From assembly GCA_958510875.1 (NCBI GenBank), contig OY294069.1:1488001-1552000 (forward strand): a DNA stretch of 64,000 nucleotides. Direction: 5' to 3'. The notes beneath the pieces were generated by a model. That model was not told the origin of the DNA. It was given only the letters and a program-made list of their open reading frames with translations, and did not search any database. Positions 55,181 through 64,000 of the stretch are shown piece after piece (the first letter of the stretch is position 1; each line of letters starts with the position of its first letter). Position numbers and translations under genes: made by a program. Source of the DNA: Endomychus coccineus. Taxonomy: Eukaryota > Arthropoda > Insecta > Coleoptera > Endomychidae.

Positions 55181-56208
55181 GCACTACCGGATCACCCCTA
55201 GCGTCAGTAATAGTAATCAATAATCAGGGTCATATCGTTATATACAACATTTTGTGGTAATGCGATTTAGCTTTATTCTAGCTTTCTGATATCTCACTGG
55301 ATCATGAATTGTACTAATCACTTATTTCTAAAAAATCGAATAATAGATAAAAATAGCTAATTACTGAGTACAATACAAAAATCGCCATATTGTATAGATG
55401 ATACATAGGAGGAACTAGTGGAGAATATAATTACTTTTACACTTTTCAGCTGCAATGCAGCCATCTGAACTGAATTTTGAGCTGAGAATACAAAACCACG
55501 CGAAAGCAATCAGTAATGAATCGGATATTACACCTATCTTGGACAAAAATAAACATAATTCAGGCTAATCTATCAACAAATTATTACTTATGAATACGTG
55601 TTCCTAAAGTTCATCTGAAGTTCATTGAAGTACCTATTTATAATAATGGATTGTTTCCAATAATGGATGAACCAAACCTCAATAAATGATATACATCCCT
55701 ATAGCTGCCATGGCTTCTAAGTAAGGTTCGTCGATGCATATTAAAACTAGAAAGTTTCGATTTTATGATTGTGTTAGCGGTTTGTAGGACATGATTTGCT
55801 ACGGCAAATCAATATTATCAGTACGAACAAACGAACATGATAACATTCTCTTTGAACTTTTGAACATTCCTCTTAGTTGATTCAACCTTCCAACATAACA
55901 TTTATCATCATTATATTGGATTTTATATACCTATATCCGATTCATCAAGATCTGAAATTTTACTAGCCAAAAAACCATGTGATGGAAATGGCCGAAAATT
56001 GAAGATGGTGGCTACTAAATAGTCAGAAAAAACTATAACCACCATCTCTTATATTTTCGAAGGACTTATTGAACAATCCTCGTAACTACAGATGTAAATG
56101 TATGCACAGGATATATTATCATTCACAATTCGTAAATATTTCTCTTTGCTAATGTTGTATTATTTGTAAAGCATCCCGAGCTTCCATATTGACTAGATCT
56201 GAATGTAC
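55181..56208. other. Non-coding stretch before the solo LTR
   Basis: AT-rich with no ORF of interest. It ends with gtac (56205-56208), the left target duplication of the solo LTR. Confidence 0.45.
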
Positions 56209-57789
56209 TGTTATGATTTCATTTCCTAAACAACAAAAATGATAAAATTAGAACTTACCGAACATTGAAAATCAGAAAAGATTAATAAAAAGATATTATA
56301 TGGAATTAAAATACAATGTTAAAAGTTAAATAATAGTTAGTATAATATAATGGACAATGTAAAACATAATAAACAACAATGTAATTAGAATAAACGTGTA
56401 AAACAAGAACTTCAGTGAAAGTGGATAAACGTACAGTGTTACGAAGGCAGAATTCATAATTAAAATGATTACAAAAACTATCATGAGATAGCACAAACTA
56501 TTGAAAAATGTTGTAGATATAAGTTAGGATTAGTAAATTTGAATTATATAATGTTAAAGAAATGTTATTGATATGTTATATTATGTATTAGTTTTTAATA
56601 ATGACAACTGTGTGGAAAGATGTAGGCAATATGAATTTAAAAAGAAGGAATCATTATCATTTAAAATAAGATGAAAATCTTCAATAATTAAAAATTTAAA
56701 GAATACTAAGTTCTGATTGGTCGAGGCGATTTTATAGACGTCAGATTAGTAACAATGTAATAGTTCTGTCAGTTTTCAACAATCAACAAAGCATTCTTGA
56801 TAGGTAAACTAAGCACCTCATTGGTTAATTTTGAAAATGCTTAGCGTCGGTTTTGAAGGCCTATAAAAGGCATCTGAAGACAAGCCAAGTTAGTTAGCCA
56901 TCAACATCTGAAGAGTCAAGGTACTCAAGCTAATCATAAAATTTTCATAACCTTAGATTATTGGATAAACATCGGTGAACCCAAGTGTTCCAGTAGCTTC
57001 GTAAGGTTGAAAGTAACCGAAGCAAATAAGTAATTTATACAAGTCAAGTAGTGTTACTAGTCTTCGAACAAAGTTTTTTAAAAGTTATTATAACCATAAT
57101 CCACAAGTAGCATCGTATAATAAATAGTCTTCGACAACGTTCCAATACATAATTTAAGGTTTTATATCTTTTGAAAAAGAATAAGACAAGTTAACAATTA
57201 TCAACAGTTCCTGATTTCTAAAGAAGTAACCACATTGTTTACCTGTGATTTGTGTATAGCAGAGAAATTGTGTACCTACGGGTAAAGTGAATTATCAAAT
57301 TAATAAGAAAATCAAGCCAAGTGAACATTGCCTACATTTTAAAACATATTCTTGGATATAAACTAAACGTAAGTTTATTTGTTATTTCTCCATTGTATTA
57401 TTATCTGTCTGTAAATCTGAAAGAAAGATTGTAGATTATAACTTTGTAAACAAAGATAAACAGTAAATAATTGTGAGGTTAGATCATAGATCTATTTGAA
57501 CATAAAATTGTTAAAATTGATACCTGAGATAAAAATAGAGTCATAGAAATTTAAATATAAAAGTTTTTAACATTCAAAGAACATTGTGTTTAATTCCATA
57601 GATATAAAATAAAAAGATAAAAGTTCATTATTCAAATCATTAGATTATTCAAATCAAAACAAACATAAGATTTAAAATACAAATAAAAGCTAGCCGGTAG
57701 AATTCAAAACATTGAAATATTCAAATCAATATTCAAATTAATTCAAATCATAATTAAAGAATAAAACTCAGTAAAGAATTTTCTTAACA
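56209..57789 (+). mobile_element. Solo LTR of a Gypsy-like retrotransposon
   Basis: Begins TGTTATGATTTCATTTCC and ends TTTTCTTAACA, flanked on both sides by gtac (56205-56208 and 57790-57793), a 4-bp duplication usual for Ty3/Gypsy elements. A tataaaa box is at 56862-56868. Length is 1581 bp against 1271 for the minus copy at 47638. No internal region follows, so the element was reduced by recombination between its two LTRs. The minus frame 56306-56494 is a chance frame inside it. Confidence 0.9.
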
Positions 57790-59035
57790 GTACATACACG
57801 ATGAATTGGAAGCTTCAATTAAGTGAAATATAATCTATTCGATAGCATGGAAAGCTATTGTGAACCCAATTCTTTCGTATCTATACTCATGCAATGACAT
57901 GCTTTTGGTTGAGACATTCAAATCACTTATTAGGTCTTATTCAAATTTAAATGGCTAATATGATTCTTAGTAGCTGTTATTCATTGACGTTGACAATACT
58001 TTCATTATTACATCGAGTATAGCTGGAACTATGAAAAAACAAGTGCTTGATATTATATTTAATGAGTTGTGGCAGATATGTGTCAAGAAAAAATTTCACA
58101 TCACTTCCAAACACTCCGTTTATCCCAGATCAATAATTTCAGGTATTAAAGCAACCTATAACCGGTGTTTTCATTCAATGTGTTCTTGAAAATATCAGCC
58201 AGGGTGGCACGTTTGTGTAATAAAAACATACAAATAGGATGGCAAATGTCCCGACTTAGTAGATACCTACTTTACATAATAAAATCTACATGAATACACT
58301 CACACACAAACACACTCACACACACAAACGAATGGTAAAAAGACAGATTATTATAGCAGTTAGATGGCCACCCACAAGATCAGAACATTCCATGGAGTTA
58401 ACGCTTGGGCCTGTGGTGATGATGGCAATGATAAACAAGGTATTATTCGAATACGTCAGGTATCCGATGACATAAAAAAGACTTGTTTATATTGCCATAC
58501 ACACAAACTGTATGATTAATGACCCCGACCACAATGCTGGAAAGGATATTTTAGACCTACAAATAAATACCCGGTTAATACCCCAACTGTCTAGTTCTAT
58601 AGCAGCCGGTTCGACACGCTGAATTTCACTCTTTACATACGTTTCTACCGGACAACTAATCACCTCCACTGTGTAACTGTAATACGTGAATATCTGTAGC
58701 TTTATCAACGCCTACCTGATTATTTAACAATTCGTTGTTAACACATATGGTGGTCAACACTTCGTTCCACCACGTTAAATTTTACTAGATATAAAACATT
58801 ATATATAAGTTCGTCGTGGTTTTCTTTTGCTGTAGACTCAGTTTGAATTTCAAAGCCAAGATGAGTGTGTGCTTCCGTAAAATCAACTCATTTCAAATAT
58901 AAGCAATAAATAAATTTCTGAAGAAAGCGAAAGCCGAAACGCGTCAAATGAGAAGATTGTTTCATTAAGATACATCATTTGAATTGCTGAAAACCAAAAA
59001 AAAACCACCACTCACTCACTTACTTCCTGTAAGGT
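57790..59035. other. Non-coding stretch with CA microsatellite and hammerhead-like trace
   Basis: A (CA)n-rich tract lies at about 58297-58328. ctgaagaaagcgaaagccgaaacgcgtc at 58918-58945 has the CUGAAGA and GAAAC boxes with a two-pair GC/GC stem and a GAAA loop between. The following cgcgtc leaves no room for a true helix III. It is probably an end fragment of a PLE-like repeat. No gene. Confidence 0.4.
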
Positions 59036-60380
59036 GGCATCGGCTCGTGGTCTATTCCCTACGAGTGTCTTAGATGGTACTACGTCACCCATAGGGCCGC
59101 ATTATGGTGATGGGTGTACGCCGATCCCGTTTTTACCGGACATGCCGACATAAGATGGAAAAGCATTTCCGACGCTTTTGACAGGCCCTGTAGCTGACAT
59201 CAGGAACCTGCACATGCACCACGTTACGGCGATATACCAATGTGTTGGTTACGCCATCTCGGCAAGTTTCTCGTATCACCGTGTATCGGCATGTCAACAT
59301 GCCGCCTGAGCATAAGATCTGGGCTTTCAGGCGATAAAGCTTCTGTACTTCCTGCGGAGAGCCACCTTGACCTGGGAAGGGTCATAATTAGGAGACTCTT
59401 CAATCCCCAGGTATCGAAAGGTCTCTCCAACATCGAAGTGTTTAAAGCTGCTTCCGTCCGCAAACTGCATATTCTCGAGGACTTCCGGTGACCGTCGTCT
59501 CCTCAAATGAAACACTGGCACACTTACCCAGTCCCAACTCCATGCCTACGGCTCGTGTATATTCCTGAACCACGTTGGCATCATGATGAAGATTTTTCTC
59601 GCCGGATGCTAACAGTTTCAGACCCCAATGTAAATGACTTGTAGCAGGTGTTGTAGTAGCGAGGGATTCTTTGGAAGCAGCATAGTGTATACCCTTCGAC
59701 AACCCAGCTTGGAATTTGCCGCTCCTCTTTGAGCCAAGAGTCAAAAACTCTGGTCAGACGGCGGTGAATGGAAGGAAATTTATCCCTCCACCATATGTTC
59801 ATATGTCAGGATTTTGCTAACCGAAAAGAGCTTGTCGAACCACATCCTCGTTGACTGCCTCGCACAATTCTTTTTGCGGAAGTTGATGTTCACCACAAAA
59901 CGCTTCGAAGTGTGCTAGGGCTGGAGTGTCTAGGTGATTCAGACGCCCTGACTCGTATACTCTATATAGTGGCAGCAATTCTGGGCGGTGGAGTTTCAAA
60001 AAGTCGAGATGGGCTATCGCGAAACAAGGAATTTTCCCTGATGCGTTTAACCCGTCTCGCTTGATTTCTCCTTACCACGCCCAGGGCTCGAATCCTATCA
60101 GACTTTGTGGCGTGTAAGCCTAGCCACTAGGAATAAAATCCATCACACACTAGATTCGAGACGCTTGCTGCCTTGCCGACTGAATTTTGGTCTCGACTTT
60201 GTGTAGGCTCCGTTCGGTTTTCTCGATCCAATCGAGCGCCCCCTTCCTGAACGAGTCGCTTTGCGCAACCATACATGGCGTCATTGATTTGCCACAGGTA
60301 TAATTCTACCAGCTCGTATGGTAGTACGGACACCCTGATGTTCATTCGGGTTCTCCTAATTCTAAGATCAATTTGTCGGT
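59036..60380 (-). mobile_element. R2/R4-like non-LTR retrotransposon, catalytic box deleted
   Basis: Minus reading: LPYELVELYLWQINDAMYGC (60345), then LHRPELLPLYRVYESGRLN (60000), WWRDKFPSIHRRLTRVFDSW and LKEERQIPSWVVEG (59800-59690). The text then jumps to SHLHWGLKLLASGEKNLHHD and VVQEYTRAVGMELGLGKCAS (about 59620-59530), ADGSSFKHFDVGETFRYLGI, SQVKVALRRKY (59450-59340). Where relatives have HLFYMDDLKL, this copy has HLHWGLKL, and the RT fingers and palm between IPSWVVEG and this point are missing. It therefore cannot reverse transcribe. Same family as 39300-39780. Confidence 0.82.
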
Positions 60381-60825
60381 AATTTGGAGTAGGCTAGCTC
60401 TACTAGATCTGTTGCGTCGCACCATAGTTGGTGCTAGTGCGGTAAGATCTGGTTCTAGTGCTGCAACATACGAATGGGGGCTGTTATAACTTGCTCAGAG
60501 AATCGCACGCTTACTATGTTTACGTTAAATGAAAATCGTGAAGAATAGAAAGATTGAACCAAATGATTCAGCTTGTGACGCAAGTAAAGTACTTTAGTTC
60601 CTATTTATACTTGAAATGTTTATTATTTACTTCATAATTGTGTATCAACACATCGGTGTGAAACTATAATAATGTTTTCATGTTATTATTAAAAGTGGCT
60701 TAAAAACAAAGTAATTGTTCTTTCATTCAATCATGATAAAGTACCATGAAGTAACGGCTTCTACCATCGAATGTTTGGAACATTAAACATAATCGTAATG
60801 GTTCTTTTCTCAATGATAAAAAATT
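60381..60825. other. Non-coding stretch
   Basis: No ORF or repeat recognised. It should contain the 3' non-coding end of the minus-strand PLE; no hammerhead-like motif is obvious. Confidence 0.4.
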
Positions 60826-62060
60826 CTATATGGATGAGTATATCATATATTTATGCCCAATCAATCTTTTATCAAGGTATTGGGAAGATGGGCCTATGAA
60901 TACTTTTCCACAATCCTTACAAGAGATGGAATATACAGAATGGGTTATCTTTTTGAAAGGTACGTCGCTTTTTAATTTAGTAAAAAGACTTTTCTGATTT
61001 AAATAACTTTTATGACATAGATGTAGATTATAAGGTTTTACTACATTGTTTAATTTTTCAGAAATACCATTAACATATGGTAGTGATATGTAATGTTTTT
61101 CTTCTGATCTCTCGTTACTGGTATTAGTTTTACTATAGTAGTTATAAAATTTATGAATTTCGTCTTTAGTTACAGAATTTACTAAATTAATGGGATAACC
61201 ATTCTTTATCAAAGTTTCTTTTGTTTTTTCAATTGATAAAGTTCTTAGTTCGGGAGAACTTAGTTTGATAGCTCTATCTATCACATTTGCAATAACATTC
61301 TTCTTATATTTTTTTAGGTATATCAGAATTGAAATTGGTATATATTCCTGACCAAGTAGGTTTGGTGTACCATTTAGATAGAATTTCTGTTATCGTTTGG
61401 TTCAATCTGAAAAATGTATTTCATTATTATTTCCATTTTCAATTGTGAATTGTAATTTATGTTGAAAAAAATTAAGAGGACTCAAAAATGAATTACATTT
61501 ATATATTGGGATAGCAGCGATTCAATCATCAACAAATATACATAAGAAGATAATATTATAATTTAATCGAGGTATTACTTTTTCTTCAAGAAATTCCATG
61601 ACTATCTGGGCTATGATACTTGATATTGGAGGACACATTGCACAACCATCTAGTTATTTATAACAATCATCTTTATTTTGTAAAAAACTAGCTGTGAATG
61701 TATATTCTATAGCTGTTAAGAATTCATTCGTAGGTAAATTTGTGTGTAGTTATATTTCATTCCATTTATTTTGAATTTTTTGTGGAGCTAATTCTAGAGG
61801 GATATTTGTATATGAAGATATAACATCTAATGATACTAAGATATAGTTTTTTGGAATTGAAATGTTGTCAATGAGTTCTTTGAAAACCCAAGAATCTTTG
61901 ATGTAAAAGTCATTTTAGTAAGCCATGCTATATATGTTGGATAAGTATTAGCCATTTCATAAAAAGGAGATTGAATGATGCATACCACAGTTGGAAGTTG
62001 GTATAGTATGCAATGTTTTTACTTCAGTAGCAATGTTTGTCAAACTTTTCAGGCAGTAAA
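60826..62060 (-). mobile_element. Penelope-like element, RT and GIY-YIG nuclease
   Basis: Minus-strand text from about 61660 down: DGCAMCPPISSIIAQIVMEF, LEEKVIPRLNYNIIFLCIFV, DD (the RT active site), then FQHKLQFTIENGNNNEIHFS, D. Frame 61284-60826 is open for 152 codons: MIDRAIKLSSPELRTLSIEK ... SLFTKLKSDVPFKKITHSVY, SISCKDCGKVFIGPSSQYLD, KRLIGHKYM. This is the linker plus a GIY-YIG nuclease (VYSI ... FIG replacing GIY ... YIG). It is a different PLE subfamily from 24440 and 48930. Several stops upstream; the far 5' part (61750-62060) is barely readable. Confidence 0.85.
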
Positions 62061-63229
62061 TACTTCTTGACAATTACTTACAAGTTACCTCAACATGCTT
62101 GGACCAATTCAGACGACTGTCGATATTGATACCATAAAACTAGACTAGAAAATTACCACATATTACTTTCTGGCTGAGTTCTTCTATCTAACAGTCAGCA
62201 TACGTAATGTAATAAGAATATGATGTATTGTGGAACATACTGTATATTTCTAACTCTAATCAACAAGATCGAATACATTCATCTTCGACCTAAAACGCAA
62301 TAAATCATTTTATTCTTAGTGTCAGAGAGATTAAAACACAACGCATCGTCTCGATAAAACTTATTCTTCATCACGACAGGTGGGAAAATGTGACAAAACC
62401 ACAGTCGCAATCCGGGAGACAACACGGAGCCTGATGGCCAGGTATATAAATTTGAAATATGTTAAACTTATACGCTGCTTATTTGAGAATGAGTGTGTTC
62501 TTAAGCAACTTCTAGAGTTTCAACGATTACGGGGAGTGTAAATAATTCCAATCTACGGGGGGTGAATTCAGCTCGCATACGAGACAGGAGGGTTTGTCTT
62601 GTTAGTAAAAGTCTTTATGGTGACCCTTAACGGTCAATTAAATGTATATTCAATCTGCGGTTGATACAATATATTTGTTACGTCTGAAAAACAGTACTTT
62701 TGTTATGCGAAGGGCGTGCGTTACGACGAGAAGCTCCAAGGACCCTCTTAGGTGGCCCTTTGCCCTTAATAGACGTCACCAGCGGTAAAGCGAAGAAATT
62801 TATGGGTTTCTTCTCTGCCAATTGTTAGAAACTATAACACGTAATGTACACTCTCGCATTGTTGATGCTATAAGGAACGGAGTCGCTCAGACAAGTAGAG
62901 TTTACTATTCGAGCACGGTCGTAGGGGATACTTAGCTGGACGGTTGGAAAGTCATGACCCACCTGGACCGCAACGAAGTCAATTCACACGCTCCTCGTGC
63001 CCAGATCTCAAAACCGGAGGATAATTTTAAGTCTACTTAATTGTGATTAAACAGAATTTAATAGATAACACATTCACAAATCGTTTACGTGTAATAAATT
63101 TATGATATATGATCGCCGATTATCATTATTCATACCGCTCTGGTTCTTGTCATAATGGAAATTACATCATGCCTCAGAAATATGTAGCATTGAAAAAAGC
63201 AGTAGTTTTATAAACAAGAAATAATCACC
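62061..63229. other. Non-coding stretch
   Basis: No ORF of interest. The patch 62690-63010 is GC-richer and unique-looking. Nothing nameable. Confidence 0.4.
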
Positions 63230-64000
63230 CTGATATAAAAAATTGGTTGGATGCAAACAATTTGGAATTGAACAATTCCAAAACTAAATTTATAGCATTC
63301 TCGCCAACGAAAGCAGGACAGGAACCCTTGAAAATAGAAAACTCCTCAGATGTAATTGATCAAACTGATTCTATAAAATATTTGGGGATATTTTTTGACA
63401 AATATCTTAAATGGGGAAACCATATCGATTTTCTATCAAAAAAAGCAAAAAAACTCATGTATAGATTTTATTAGCTCAGGAGCATACTAAATAAGAAACA
63501 TTTATTGACTATTTATATCATTGTCTGGTTTAATCACTCTTATCTTACGGTGTGAATGTTTGGGGCTCTGCATATAATTACTCCTTGAAGCCATTACAAA
63601 TTATACAAAATTATGTGATTAGAATTTTTTTTTCGATCCCCGCAAGGACAAGCATGAAACCTATATTTATACAAATATCAAAAGTCTATATATGTTCTCA
63701 GTAATCCAGTGAATACATAAACAAAATAATACTGTAAGAGTAAATCAACCCTACTCAGATAGAGCCATACAGAATAAGGAATATACATACCAAAAATTTA
63801 ATAAAACTGTTTGTCAGAAAAGGAAAGACTTTATTGGTATAAGATTGTACAATTCACTACCTGTTAAATTGAAGAGCGTTACTAAAACACAATTTATAAT
63901 TCAGACTGAATTATACATTATACAAAATTATAATTTATTAAGTTCATTTCTGAAATAAGACCCGATATTATTCTTCCTTAAATGGGCAAAATGTTCTTCA
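63230..64000 (+). mobile_element. Non-LTR retrotransposon remnant, RT thumb to C-terminus, cut by window end
   Basis: Frame 63247-63474: MDANNLELNNSKTKFIAFSP, then SIKYLGIFFDKYLKWGNHID, FLSKKAKKLMYRFY, the RT thumb and start of the distal domain. Beyond the stop, shifted text gives LRSILNKKHLLTIYI and FGALHIITP in the style of the 5530-6700 element. A trailing reading near 63840 (YKIVQF) fits IKLYNSLPVKLKSVT of the C-terminus. It may continue past 64000. Confidence 0.75.

Noticed and set aside
1..64000. tRNA or rRNA genes
   Set aside because: No cloverleaf with A/B boxes and no rRNA-like block was seen by eye. A tRNAscan run would be decisive.

Overview
The window looks like AT-rich insect nuclear DNA, with a beetle as a reasonable guess that cannot be proven here. 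It shows one split host gene with GT-AG introns, many degraded insect transposable elements, microsatellites, and long non-coding stretches. The host gene is a T-box factor of the Tbx20 (midline/H15) type on the minus strand. Exon 1 (42561-42681) encodes a Groucho-binding-like FSIAAIM motif, and exon 2 (38164-38506) runs into the start of the T-box. The exons join in frame across a 4.05 kb intron. No further T-box exon is visible down to position 1, so the next intron would exceed 38 kb.

Nearly everything else recognisable is mobile DNA, mostly dead. Non-LTR retrotransposon pieces lie at 1-1390, 2278-2530, 5530-6700, 12495-14050, 14958-16790, 26900-28130, 39300-39780, 43510-44490, 52680-53400, 54640-55180, 59036-60380 and 63230-64000. 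Penelope-like elements (PLEs) lie at 24440-25520, 48930-49850 and, on minus, 62060-60826. DNA transposons include a DD41D Tc1/mariner-type element (4131-5515), two mariner remnants (17784-18897 and 19385-19640), a hAT with terminal repeats and target duplication (19719-21598), a P-like element with a THAP-like ORF (33255-34261), a PIF/Harbinger deletion derivative (45955-46859), a foldback MITE (24620-24903) and a Helentron (50923-52177) nested in a BEL/Pao gag remnant. Two LTRs of one family sit in opposite orientation: 47638-48908, with a primer-binding site, and a solo LTR at 56209-57789.

A 2.5 kb AT-rich satellite with a higher-order period of about 400 bp fills 9240-11740. Another degenerate long-unit repeat occurs at 29.3-30.1 kb and again at 32.7-33.1 kb.

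The least expected signal is a scatter of hammerhead-ribozyme-like motifs (CUGANGA, helix II, GAAA). One closes the 3' end of a PLE (49792-49826). One on the minus strand (24282-24322) has a mini helix III followed by the GUC cleavage triplet. One (28518-28551) is bracketed by a 15-nt inverted repeat. One has been split by the hAT insertion. Self-cleaving motifs in PLEs are already known; the local arrangement and the variant helix II junction deserve a check.

All calls rest on reading the sequence and on family knowledge. No database search was run.
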